This document shows, piece after piece, positions 6,975 to 15,807 of a DNA stretch of 64,000 bases. The DNA comes from Balneola sp. EhC07 (GTDB lineage Bacteria > Bacteroidota > Rhodothermia > Balneolales > Balneolaceae), in assembly GCF_001650905.1 (NCBI RefSeq), contig NZ_LXYG01000019.1, positions 1 through 64,000 of the forward strand. Direction: 5' to 3'. The notes under the pieces were generated by a model. The model was given only the letters and a program-made list of their open reading frames with translations, was not told the origin of the DNA and searched no databases. A program made the position numbers and the translations under genes. Numbering within the stretch: the first letter of the stretch is position 1; every line of letters begins with the position of its first letter.

Positions 6975-9900
6975 ATGGCACTTACAGACATTTCAATTAA
7001 ACGTCCGATTGCAACTACAATGTTCTTTCTGATCATTATCACTCTTGGTGTGATCGGGTTTCGATATTTACCTGTTGATCTGCTTCCTCCTATCGAATAT
7101 CCACAACTTACCGTAAGTACTGAATACCCAAATGTTGGACCTGAGGAAATTGAGACCATCATTACTGAACGAGTTGAAAATGCGGTAGCGGGAGTTCCAG
7201 GAGTTGAGCGTGTTCGTTCTCAATCCAGTGAGGGCCGAAGCAGAGTAACTCTGGAATTTGCTCAATCAGTAGATGTAGATGTAGCCGCAAATGATGTACG
7301 GGCAGCTTTAGATCGCCTAAGAAGTGCTCTTCCGCCCGAAGTTGAATCCCCTAGAATCTGGAAATTTGATCCCAATAACTTCCCGATTGTTATTGTTGGG
7401 GCTAATTCTGATAAAAATCTGGCGGATCTAACACTACTTTTGGATCGTGAGATCACTAAAAGATTTGAACAAATAAACGGAGTTGGCTCCATTGATATTT
7501 GGGGAGGTATAAACCGCGAAGTTAAAATTGATCTGAAGCGTGACCGGCTGATAGCGAGTGGTTTAACATCCGCCGATGTTCAACAAGCCATCTCCAGTGA
7601 AAATGCAAACCTTCCGGGTGGAAATGTAAATTCCGGAGTACAACAATTATATGTCAGAACTCAGGGCGAATTTGAATCAATTGATCAGATTGCAAATACG
7701 GTTATTACTACGGTTGATGGAAAACCTATCCGTGTTAAAGATGTTGCTGAAGTAAACTTTGGATATCAGGATCTGGATCGTCTGGTGACCATTGATGAAA
7801 AGCCTATGGTACGCTTTGGAATCCGTAAACAAACCGGAGCCAATACAGTAGCTGTTGCCGAAGATATTCGACGGGAAGTTGCACTCATCAATTCAGAAAG
7901 AAATGATCTTGACCTTTTTGTAACTACGGACCAAAGTACATTCATCCAAAGTTCTATTGACAATGTTCAGAGTTCAGCTATGTGGGGAGCTTTACTTGCG
8001 GTAGTCGTCCTTTACGTTTTCTTCAGAAATGGATCGTCGACTTTTATTATTGCTGTTTCAATCCCTATTTCGATCATCGCTACTTTTGCTTTGTTGTACT
8101 TTAACGGACTTACTTTAAACCAGATGAGTTTCGGAGGCTTGGCACTCGGTGTAGGCCTGATCGTGGATAATGCCATTGTTGTACTCGAAAATATAATACG
8201 GCTCCGTGAAGAAGAAGGCGAAGATCTGAAAACAAGTGCATTAATTGGTACAAAACAGGTTTCAGGAGCCATCATTGCTTCCACACTAACAACTTCTGTG
8301 ATCTTTCTGCCGGTGATTTTTATGCAGACTATTTCCGGTTTATTGTTTCAGCAACTAGCTCTGGTTGTTGTTTTCGCACTTGTTTGCTCACTTCTGGTAG
8401 CACTAACTTTAGTGCCGATGCTTTCTAGTAGATTTCTGGATGTTAAAAAGAATTCTGAAGGCGCTAAAAAAGGTTGGTTTCAAAAGTTTTTTAACAAATT
8501 TGAGAATAAATATTCATCGTCACTAAGATCTGTTCTGAAATACAGAAAATTGGTTTTTGCAGTAACCGGAGTTTTGGTTATTGGATCATTTTTACTTGCA
8601 CCTGTCATACCGGTTGAACTTGCTCCACAAACCGATGCCGATGAGATCGATATTGATCTGAGAATGGCTGATGGTACAAACATCACTGTGATCAATGAAT
8701 ATTTAGCAGAGTTAGAACAGGTTATCAGAAGTACTATCCCATTTGATGATATAGAACATTTGACAACCGATGTAAGAGACGGTCGCGCTGAAGTTGAGAT
8801 CACTATGGTGGAAGCTTCTAAAAGGTCCCGAAGCACTTCTGAACTTGCGGAGGAAATTCAACAGAAAGTAGAAGGGGCGATTGCAGGAGCTAATATCAGA
8901 GTTAGTGCTCAGTCAGGCCTTTGGATCTTGCGCCGCGTATTTGGCTCAGGCGGAGCTGAAGATCTTCAGCTTGAAGTTCGTGGATATGATATTGACCGTT
9001 CTTATCAAATAGCTCAGGATATTAAACTGGAACTGGAAAAAATTGAAGGAATTACAGGAGTTGAGGTAGATCGTAGTGAAGGAACTCCTGAAGAGAATAT
9101 AGTTTTTGACCGAGAAAAGATCGCTCAGCTTGGTTTAACTATTAATAGTGTTGCCAGAACTATTCAAACCAATATCGGCGGAAGCAGAGCAGGTGCATTC
9201 AGAGTTAGCGGAGACGAATACCCAATCACGGTCCGTTTGCGTCCTGAAGATCGCTTAAATACACAAGACCTTGATAACATTTCTATTCAAACTCCCGGTG
9301 GGCAGGTTATTCCTGTTTCTTCCGTAATTAAGAGAAATCCGGGACGCGGACCTGAGGATATCACCCGAATAAACGGTCAAAGAGTAACCGGAATCTCAGC
9401 GAATCTGGAAAGTGGTTTAGCATTGGGAGAGGCCGTAGAAATTGCTCAAGCTAATCTTGCTGATTATCCGTTGCCGGAAGGTTATAGTATCGTATTCAGC
9501 GGAGAATATCAGGAGCAACAAAAGGCGGCGGCAGATTTTAATATGTCGATCATTATGGCTCTGATTCTCATTTATATGGTAATGGCAGGGCAATTTGAGC
9601 GATTTTTGGATCCACTGGTAGTAATGTGTTCTGTTCCTTTGGCTGTAATCGGAGTTGTACCCACTTTACTTCTCACTGGAACTACAATAAACATACAAAG
9701 CTTGATGGGCATCATCATGTTGATCGGTATAGTAGTAAATAATGCCATCGTGTTAATTGACTATGTGAATCTACTTAGAAGAGACAAAGGGCTACCTGTG
9801 ATTGAAGCAGTTATAGAAGCAGGCAGATTACGATTACGTCCGATTTTAATGACCACACTTACAACCGTTCTGGGTTTACTTCCACTCTCTTTTGGAATTG

Positions 9901-10091
9901 GAGCCGGAGCAGAGATACAGGCTTCTCTTGCACGAGTTGTAATTGGAGGGCTAACCGCATCAACTTTAGTAACACTAGTGTTTATCCCTGTAGTGTATGT
10001 TTCAGTTGATCAGGTAGTTGATAAATTGAAAGCTTACAACTGGAATCCATTCAAAAAAGAATCCGAAAAAATAGAATTAGCCGGGTCTTAA
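6975..10091 (+). CDS. RND family efflux transporter permease (AcrB/HAE1 type)
   Basis: 1038 residues, the normal size of an inner-membrane RND pump. It starts ISIKRPIATTMFFLIII (TM1), followed by a large periplasmic loop, a TM bundle with GVGLIVDNAIVVLENI (TM4, with proton-relay Asp), a second periplasmic loop, and a second TM bundle ending near residue 1015 with VFIPVVYV. It exports substrate using proton influx together with the upstream adaptor. The family is hydrophobe/amphiphile exporters (HAE) rather than the heavy-metal type, since a single Asp of the DD relay motif is seen in TM4. The C-terminal tail is short and charged. Confidence 0.93.
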   Translation: MALTDISIKRPIATTMFFLIIITLGVIGFRYLPVDLLPPIEYPQLTVSTEYPNVGPEEIETIITERVENAVAGVPGVERVRSQSSEGRSRVTLEFAQSVDVDVAANDVRAALDRLRSALPPEVESPRIWKFDPNNFPIVIVGANSDKNLADLTLLLDREITKRFEQINGVGSIDIWGGINREVKIDLKRDRLIASGLTSADVQQAISSENANLPGGNVNSGVQQLYVRTQGEFESIDQIANTVITTVDGKPIRVKDVAEVNFGYQDLDRLVTIDEKPMVRFGIRKQTGANTVAVAEDIRREVALINSERNDLDLFVTTDQSTFIQSSIDNVQSSAMWGALLAVVVLYVFFRNGSSTFIIAVSIPISIIATFALLYFNGLTLNQMSFGGLALGVGLIVDNAIVVLENIIRLREEEGEDLKTSALIGTKQVSGAIIASTLTTSVIFLPVIFMQTISGLLFQQLALVVVFALVCSLLVALTLVPMLSSRFLDVKKNSEGAKKGWFQKFFNKFENKYSSSLRSVLKYRKLVFAVTGVLVIGSFLLAPVIPVELAPQTDADEIDIDLRMADGTNITVINEYLAELEQVIRSTIPFDDIEHLTTDVRDGRAEVEITMVEASKRSRSTSELAEEIQQKVEGAIAGANIRVSAQSGLWILRRVFGSGGAEDLQLEVRGYDIDRSYQIAQDIKLELEKIEGITGVEVDRSEGTPEENIVFDREKIAQLGLTINSVARTIQTNIGGSRAGAFRVSGDEYPITVRLRPEDRLNTQDLDNISIQTPGGQVIPVSSVIKRNPGRGPEDITRINGQRVTGISANLESGLALGEAVEIAQANLADYPLPEGYSIVFSGEYQEQQKAAADFNMSIIMALILIYMVMAGQFERFLDPLVVMCSVPLAVIGVVPTLLLTGTTINIQSLMGIIMLIGIVVNNAIVLIDYVNLLRRDKGLPVIEAVIEAGRLRLRPILMTTLTTVLGLLPLSFGIGAGAEIQASLARVVIGGLTASTLVTLVFIPVVYVSVDQVVDKLKAYNWNPFKKESEKIELAGS

Positions 10092-10193
10092 TAGCTTATT
10101 CAACAATTCAGAAGATTGATACGCTTAATGGAATTAGTGTTATAAACTATTGGTTACTTTAATCACTATTGCAATATCCATTTATAATTTTCT

Positions 10194-11144
10194 ATGAGTT
10201 CCTGGACACTAAAATCTATACCACCACACGACTGGTTTCTATGCCTTGATGTGGAATCCTATTTCGATCATGAGCATGATGTAGAAACTATTTTCGAAGA
10301 AGGATTTACTCGTCCCGTTCCGATTGGTGATACAGATGTGATCGTAACAGTTTTTTTTAACGGTGATCCGGATTCGCCTGAGTTCCATATCGAAACCAAA
10401 GAATCTTTATCAAAGGAAGAAATCGCTGAAGCCAATAGAAGCTTGTCTAAGATCTTAGGAACTGAAATGGATATCCGACCTCTGTACGATCAGGCTTCAG
10501 AAGATCCACTTTTAGCTGATAAACTAAGTTCGTTGTACGGACTGAAAAGAATGACCAGAGCTAATTTATTCGAAGATATTCAGAATAGAATTGTGGAGAT
10601 GCAGATGAATCATAAACCTACTGCAAAGAAAATGATGTTTGCAGTTCGTAAAGCATATGGAACTGCTTTGGTTCATAACGGGAAAAGTATCCCTGCATGG
10701 CCACGAGCTCATCAGCTTATGAAAGCAGATCCAATGAGCATTCGTAAGCTTGGTCCTACCAAAAGAAAAGGCGAATATCTTACGGGATTGGCTTCAGATA
10801 TGGTAGGCGGTAATGTTGATATGGAGCACATTACAAATTGTGATCCTCAAGAGGCTTACGATCTGCTAACCGGTATCAAAGGAATTGGACCTACCGCAGG
10901 ACAAGATCTTATGATGATGCGAGGCAGACCGGATGCTGTTTTTCCCAGCAACAAAAAGAAAGATGAAGAAAAGGGACTGCGCCGTTGGATCATTGCCAGT
11001 TATGGTGAAAACCCACATACTATCAGTGAAAAGAAGTTTCAAAGTTTGATCTCAAATTGGAATGGATTTGAAGGGGCTGCATTGGAGTTTTTATATGTGA
11101 ATTGGATCATCAGTGAAAAAGAGAAGAAGGCTAAAGGCGGTTAA
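10194..11144 (+). CDS. AlkA-like HhH-GPD DNA glycosylase family protein
   Basis: 316-residue protein resembling DNA-3-methyladenine glycosylase II. An N-terminal beta-rich domain (about 1-90) precedes the helical core, with the helix-hairpin-helix LTGIKGIGPTAG at residues 225-235. In AlkA relatives the HhH is followed by FPxxD, whose Asp is catalytic. Here the segment reads FPSNKKKDEEKGLRRW (250-265). The Asp (D257) is therefore displaced by a short Lys-rich insertion, and the catalytic alignment is uncertain. It presumably excises damaged bases, but activity should not be assumed. The last 4 bases overlap the convergent lipoprotein gene. A decayed copy of its 3' end lies at 12365-12420. Confidence 0.75.
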   Translation: MSSWTLKSIPPHDWFLCLDVESYFDHEHDVETIFEEGFTRPVPIGDTDVIVTVFFNGDPDSPEFHIETKESLSKEEIAEANRSLSKILGTEMDIRPLYDQASEDPLLADKLSSLYGLKRMTRANLFEDIQNRIVEMQMNHKPTAKKMMFAVRKAYGTALVHNGKSIPAWPRAHQLMKADPMSIRKLGPTKRKGEYLTGLASDMVGGNVDMEHITNCDPQEAYDLLTGIKGIGPTAGQDLMMMRGRPDAVFPSNKKKDEEKGLRRWIIASYGENPHTISEKKFQSLISNWNGFEGAALEFLYVNWIISEKEKKAKGG

Positions 11145-12235
11145 TCTTCAGTTTCAAGTTTTGTGTTTTTAAAAAGCGAAAACTCAACATCATTCAATCT
11201 TACCCCGATGTTCTCATCTGAAATATGAGTAACCATCACATCCTTTGGAAAACGGGCAATTTTTATAATTTGTCCATCCATATTTAATACAAACCATTTT
11301 TGATAATCACCTCTTAAATTAGATTGAAGCCAAAACCGGTTGTTATTATAAAAAAAACGTTCGGCTTCACTCTTAAATTCAGGCAAATAGGAACTCATTG
11401 TTTTCCACTGTTCACTTTTCTCACCATCTCTGAGGCTATCAAGTTCAGTATCACTCAGCTCCTGTTTTGGTAGATTTACAGGGGTAATACTAAGAGTATC
11501 AAAAAAAGTATCTATCTCTATGATCTCAGACTTAGAAGTCTCGTAAATAAAAAGTGATTCATTCTCTGAGTTGTATGCAGTTAGTGCTATATCACTGTAT
11601 GGCACTTCACTTGCACCTACAAGGCGACCATCTAAATAAGTTCTTGCATATGGCCGGTCTTTTATAATTTTGACATCTCCATATTCTTTATTTTCTAAAT
11701 TGTACTGAACAAATATTTTCTCTCTATCTTTTTCCTTGTTTTCAAGAAAATCAAAAGTGGTTAATTCAAAAATAAAACTACCATTTACCCCGGGATAAAT
11801 ATTTACTATTTCAGTCCCTTCATAAGGTTTAGGCTTAAATTCACTTAAAAAATTAAGATTTTCATCATACATCAACACTTTCTTATTACCCGAATCATTT
11901 AAGTACACAATATTCTCGGATGATTTTGTCATTTCGTAGACATCCAAAATTTCACCGGGTCCTCTACCTTCCCTTATTTGTTCAATGAGGTTTCCTTCAT
12001 CATCCACCAGAATTACAAACTTATTTTGTCTATCAGCGATAATAATACGATCTGAGGCTACTCCAATACTTTTATATGACAAATGAGAAAAGTATAAGCT
12101 GTCAGCTTGATCGAAACTGGTTAGAGCTTTTGGTGTAAATTCAGGGATATCAGATAAATCTATTTCTTTGACTTTATCTGAGCAAGAAACCATTGACAAC
12201 CCAATAAAAAGAACTATGAATATATTATTTCGCAT
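11141..12235 (-). CDS. 6-bladed beta-propeller lipoprotein
   Basis: 364-residue lipoprotein. The signal peptide ends with the lipobox SMVSC (Cys18). The mature part contains repeated beta-strand motifs of the 6-bladed propeller type (for example IIIADRQNKFVILVDDEG followed by REGRGPGEILDVYEM). These are typical of NHL/DUF5128-type surface or periplasmic proteins in Bacteroidota-like bacteria. The ligand is unknown. It overlaps the glycosylase stop by 4 bases in convergent orientation and is flanked on its other side by a vestige of that same glycosylase gene. This suggests the lipoprotein gene was brought in with a local duplication. Confidence 0.75.
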   Translation of the reverse strand: MRNNIFIVLFIGLSMVSCSDKVKEIDLSDIPEFTPKALTSFDQADSLYFSHLSYKSIGVASDRIIIADRQNKFVILVDDEGNLIEQIREGRGPGEILDVYEMTKSSENIVYLNDSGNKKVLMYDENLNFLSEFKPKPYEGTEIVNIYPGVNGSFIFELTTFDFLENKEKDREKIFVQYNLENKEYGDVKIIKDRPYARTYLDGRLVGASEVPYSDIALTAYNSENESLFIYETSKSEIIEIDTFFDTLSITPVNLPKQELSDTELDSLRDGEKSEQWKTMSSYLPEFKSEAERFFYNNNRFWLQSNLRGDYQKWFVLNMDGQIIKIARFPKDVMVTHISDENIGVRLNDVEFSLFKNTKLETED

Positions 12236-12364
12236 TCACTCTGCAACTTAAGATTTTGTTTATAAAATATTTATGATATTAAATAAGTTTCAAAACCTCA
12301 AAACTCTACTCGGGTTAATCTGATTTGGAAAAAATCTAGTTAATTCATTCTGTAAATACTTAAC

Positions 12365-12420
12365 CATTGCAAGTTATGGGGGAAAACCCTCACCTAACAG
12401 TGAGAAAGAAAAGAAGGCTA
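12365..12420 (+). pseudogene. Vestige of the glycosylase gene 3' end
   Basis: Sequence starting CATTGCAAGTTATGGGGG and ending GAAAAGAAGGCTAA closely matches two separate parts of the glycosylase gene: the segment at 10991-11034 (encoding ASYGENPHTISEK) joined directly to its terminal codons at about 11109-11135 (SEKEKKAK). The junction is at a short repeated CAGTGAAAA that occurs at both places in the intact gene, so a deletion between these repeats explains the fusion. The remnant ends two bases before the stop of the next lipoprotein gene. Confidence 0.65.
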
Positions 12421-12429
12421 AGATGTAGA

Positions 12430-13425
12430 TCAATTACTGACTGGAGACCCAATAAATAAATGGAAATAATCCCCCACTACAATCTTGTTATCTGAAAAAA
12501 CTTCCAGATATTCAAAATTAAGGAAATCATATTCTGTTTCTTCGTAGAAAGGTCCAATATTTTCAAAACTCAAATCTTTTCCTTGTGCAAGAAATACCTC
12601 ATCTGAGTCTGCGGCAATAACCTTACTGCTTCTGAGGCTTCTAACTAATTGTGTTCCAATATTAACTTTCTTCTTTTCCCAGGTGCTTGCACTTTTTTCC
12701 TTGAAATATATCCGGTCACTTTCAGCAGCATATATGATCTCATTCTGTTCATCTATACTTATTGATCTTATAAAATCATCTTCTTTATCAATATCTGATG
12801 AAATTCTTCTCCAGCTTATACCATCATCTTCTGAAGAGTGAATCCCATCGTGAGAAGCTAAGTAAATGATTCCTTCTTCTGACGCTGTTATTTCTTCTAT
12901 ATGATCACTCAACTTACTGTTTATAAAACTATTTCTATATAGAACTGAATCACCTTCAAGATCAAAGGTAGTTACTCCATGTGTTCTACCTATATGCAAT
13001 TTATTCCCAAAAACTACTATATCTTGCATAATATATCTTCCTGTAACCTCCTCCCAGTTTTTTCCATTATCATCTGATACATATACATAGTTTGTAAACC
13101 CTAAAAAAACCCCTCCATTTTCTATCAGCACATCTCCTATCATATACAGACTTTCGTATACCCTAATTTTTTTTATGTGTACCGAATCCGGAGTAGAAAA
13201 GCTTTGGAATGTTTTACCCCCATCATTTGAATAATTTAGAACATCTTCATTCGCTACGTACAGTTCATTTTCACCATTGGTAGCAATAGCATTTATCCAT
13301 TCCGACTTGAACTTTGTTATCTCTACCCAGTCATATAGCGGATCTTTTTTATCGTTCTTTGAATTGAGTAATCCACAACCATTCAAGAAGAATATTATTG
13401 AGACGAAATAAATTAAAGCTTTCAT
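12430..13425 (-). CDS. BNR-repeat (sialidase-like propeller) lipoprotein
   Basis: About 331 residues from the ATG at 13425, which has AAAGAGAG upstream. The frame extends to 13449 without such a site. The signal peptide ends in the lipobox FLNGC. Asp-box/BNR motifs appear as SNDGGKTF, SDDNGKNW and SEDDGISW, spaced by propeller blades, so the protein is a beta-propeller like the photosystem assembly/glycosidase-type repeats. No sialidase catalytic residues were identified. Probably anchored in the outer membrane or periplasm. Function unknown. Confidence 0.75.
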   Translation of the reverse strand: MKALIYFVSIIFFLNGCGLLNSKNDKKDPLYDWVEITKFKSEWINAIATNGENELYVANEDVLNYSNDGGKTFQSFSTPDSVHIKKIRVYESLYMIGDVLIENGGVFLGFTNYVYVSDDNGKNWEEVTGRYIMQDIVVFGNKLHIGRTHGVTTFDLEGDSVLYRNSFINSKLSDHIEEITASEEGIIYLASHDGIHSSEDDGISWRRISSDIDKEDDFIRSISIDEQNEIIYAAESDRIYFKEKSASTWEKKKVNIGTQLVRSLRSSKVIAADSDEVFLAQGKDLSFENIGPFYEETEYDFLNFEYLEVFSDNKIVVGDYFHLFIGSPVSN

Positions 13426-13492
13426 ATCAACTCTCTTTATTTGACCCAATATCAGTTATTTAGGCTATAAATAAAATTAGAATTCCGACCCA

Positions 13493-13525
13493 TAAAAAAA
13501 AGCCGAATGCTTTCACAATCGGCTT
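13493..13525 (-). terminator. Intrinsic terminator of the fasciclin gene
   Basis: On the minus strand a stem AAGCCGA/TCGGCTT with a 12-base loop is followed by eight T residues, starting about 20 bases after the fasciclin stop codon. Confidence 0.8.
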
Positions 13526-13546
13526 AGTTTGGTTTAAAAGAATGAC

Positions 13547-14077
13547 CTAATAATCACTCTTTGAAGAATTCAGTGCTTTTTTGATACTTGGTGGTAGAAT
13601 TACTTCATCAATTACATGCACAACACCATTGCTGGCATCCATATCTGCTTTTACTACTTCCGCATTTTCGATCATAACGCTTTCTCCATTACTTTTTATG
13701 GATGCATTACTTCCCTGAATTGTTTTAGCTTTCATTGTTTTAGTAACATCATCCGACATTACTTCACCGGGAACTACATGATAAGTAAGTACTGCTAACA
13801 ATTTTTCTTTGTTTTCAGGCTTCAGTAGTTCATTTAAAACTCCCTCAGGAAGATTTTCAAACGCTTCGTTTGTTGGTGCAAAAACTGTATAGGGCCCTTC
13901 CGATTGAAATGTTGCCTCCAGATCAGCTGCTTCTACTGCTGTAGCTAATGTTGATAACGTCTCTGTTTCAGAAGTTAACTCAAGAATATTTGTTTCCTCC
14001 TGAGCTTTAACCTCGAACGAAAGGATTAATACCAGCGCTAATGTAAATAAATTTATTGCTCTCTTGAATAAGTTCAT
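13547..14077 (-). CDS. Secreted fasciclin (FAS1) domain protein
   Basis: 176 residues: a signal peptide ending near VKAQ and one FAS1 domain. The two conserved FAS1 boxes are visible as YTVFAPTNEAFENLP (H1 box) and NGVVHVIDEVILPP (H2 box), with the central YH pair in LTYHVVPGE. FAS1 domains act in adhesion at the cell surface. No membrane anchor follows, so it is likely periplasmic or released. Monocistronic, with its own terminator. Confidence 0.9.
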   Translation of the reverse strand: MNLFKRAINLFTLALVLILSFEVKAQEETNILELTSETETLSTLATAVEAADLEATFQSEGPYTVFAPTNEAFENLPEGVLNELLKPENKEKLLAVLTYHVVPGEVMSDDVTKTMKAKTIQGSNASIKSNGESVMIENAEVVKADMDASNGVVHVIDEVILPPSIKKALNSSKSDY

Positions 14078-14210
14078 CTTGAATAGTTTTTATTAATGGT
14101 AACACTCACTTAAATAGAGATTAAAAATGATATGTTCCTATAAATAATAGAGCAGTGGATTCAAGTTCGAACTCACACTTATCAGCGCCACAAGTCTTAT
14201 ATGTTAAGAT

Positions 14211-14241
14211 CAAAAAAAGCCTCTGAAAATATGAGGCTTTT
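14211..14241 (-). terminator. Intrinsic terminator of nhaA
   Basis: On the minus strand the stem AGCCTC/GAGGCT with a short loop is followed by a run of seven T, directly after the nhaA stop. Confidence 0.8.
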
Positions 14242-14245
14242 AAAT

Positions 14246-15556
14246 TTATTCTACAGGCTTAAGCTTAGATCTCAAAAAGAAATAACCGAGTAACCCACTC
14301 AACAAAGAGCCCACAAAAATACCCACTTTAGAGTATTCTATGAATTCCTGATTAGTAAATGCAAGTCCTCCGATAAACAAGGACATGGTAAATCCAACAC
14401 CGGTTAAACAGGCAATTCCATAAAATATAGTCCATACTTTATCTGAATCGGGTAACTTAACTATACCTAATTTACTTGATATCCATACTGAAAGCATGAT
14501 ACCGATCTGCTTTCCAAGAAACAGACCAAAGATAATTCCAAGGGTCAAAGTTGATGAAAAAGCTATTACAGTCTGTTCGGCTGAAAGTGCTACTCCTGCA
14601 TTTGCAAAAGCAAAAACAGGCATAATAAAATAAGCTACAAGCGGATGTAGCTTATGTTCTAATTTGTGCAATGGACTTTCAAGTTTTTCTATGCCCTCTT
14701 CTAAATAGTGAAGAGCTGTTTCATCATCTTCTTTGTCAGGGGTGTTAAGAGAATTTCGAAATAATTTAACTCCATTCTCGATGGTATCCAGTAACCCTTC
14801 CCTGTTTTTATGGGGGCTGGCAGGAATCATAAATCCTAAAACCACACCCGCTATGGTTGCATGAATACCTGATTTAAGTACGGCAACCCACAGAATTAAT
14901 CCTACGAAAAGATATAATGCTATTGAACGGATATTTGCCCAATTCATAATCACTAGTACCAATATAGCACCACCGGAAACTGCAAGTGCAGTCAATGATA
15001 TTTTACTCGTATAGAATAGAGCGATTACTACTACAGCAATTAAGTCGTCTACTACTGCTACTGCTGTAAGAAACACTTTTGCCCAAACGGGTACCCGGCT
15101 ACCGAGTAAAGCGAGTATTCCTAAAGCAAAAGCAATATCCGTTGCAATGGCAATGGCCCAACCATCCATAAATTCTGTTCCGGCATTAAATCCGTAAAAG
15201 ATCAATCCGGGAACAACAGCGCCTCCAAATGCAGCAATAATTGGAAGCAGAGCCGATTGCACGGTTGAAAGCTCCCCATATTTGATCTCCCGTTTTATCT
15301 CCAAACCGATCAATAGAAAGAAAATCGCCATCAATCCATCGTTGATCCATAAAATTAGTGGTTTCGAAATATTTCCGGATTCAAAACCTATGGTAAGCTT
15401 GGCTTGAAATAATTGAACGTACCAATCTGCCAAAGTTGAATTTGCTACTACAAGTGCTAATACTGCTGAAAAAAGTAGAAGAATTCCTGAAAATGATTCT
15501 GTTTTGATGAATTCTTGTATTGGTGCCAAAGGCTTTTTTGATGAAGTCTTTTCCAT
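14246..15556 (-). CDS. nhaA: Na+/H+ antiporter NhaA
   Basis: 436 residues, about twelve TM helices. It exports Na+ in exchange for protons for pH and salt homeostasis. The functional aspartates are present: D140 in IAIATDIAFALG and the paired D170-D171 in AVAVVDDLIAVVV, equivalent to D133, D163 and D164 of E. coli NhaA. A hydrophilic loop around residues 240-275, rich in Glu, may hold a sensor region. The 5' leader contains an inverted repeat (15585-15593/15631-15639). NhaA plus the following CaCA antiporter suggests a salt-adapted, possibly marine, organism. Confidence 0.95.
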   Translation of the reverse strand: MEKTSSKKPLAPIQEFIKTESFSGILLLFSAVLALVVANSTLADWYVQLFQAKLTIGFESGNISKPLILWINDGLMAIFFLLIGLEIKREIKYGELSTVQSALLPIIAAFGGAVVPGLIFYGFNAGTEFMDGWAIAIATDIAFALGILALLGSRVPVWAKVFLTAVAVVDDLIAVVVIALFYTSKISLTALAVSGGAILVLVIMNWANIRSIALYLFVGLILWVAVLKSGIHATIAGVVLGFMIPASPHKNREGLLDTIENGVKLFRNSLNTPDKEDDETALHYLEEGIEKLESPLHKLEHKLHPLVAYFIMPVFAFANAGVALSAEQTVIAFSSTLTLGIIFGLFLGKQIGIMLSVWISSKLGIVKLPDSDKVWTIFYGIACLTGVGFTMSLFIGGLAFTNQEFIEYSKVGIFVGSLLSGLLGYFFLRSKLKPVE

Positions 15557-15584
15557 AATTTTAAAAATGTAGTGTTTTGTAATA

Positions 15585-15639
15585 AGTTGATTTGTATAAC
15601 CCTATTTAAAAGGGCAGAAAGTGATTTTATAAATCAACT
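15585..15639 (-). promoter_or_regulatory. Stem-loop in the nhaA 5' leader
   Basis: Arms AGTTGATTT (15585-15593) and AAATCAACT (15631-15639) are perfectly complementary and enclose a second small hairpin CCCT/AGGG. It lies 30-80 bases upstream of the nhaA start. It could be a cis-acting leader or a structure near the promoter. I could not match it to a known riboswitch. Confidence 0.35.
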
Positions 15640-15807
15640 ACATTCTTCAAAATGATGCTGAGGACACTTTTGAGATGGGAAAAATAAAGCTGTAGGACAA
15701 CACAAAAAATTTTGTGATCTACCTGTAGTAAGCGTTTTTACGATATGTATAAATAAGTTGCTCATAGCAATGATATGAACAGAACTTAAAACTACGATGC
15801 ACCATTC

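Noticed and set aside
14140-14210. Possible tRNA-like segment with TTCGAACTC in the fasciclin-nhaA spacer
   Set aside because: No acceptor stem or anticodon arm can be built around it.
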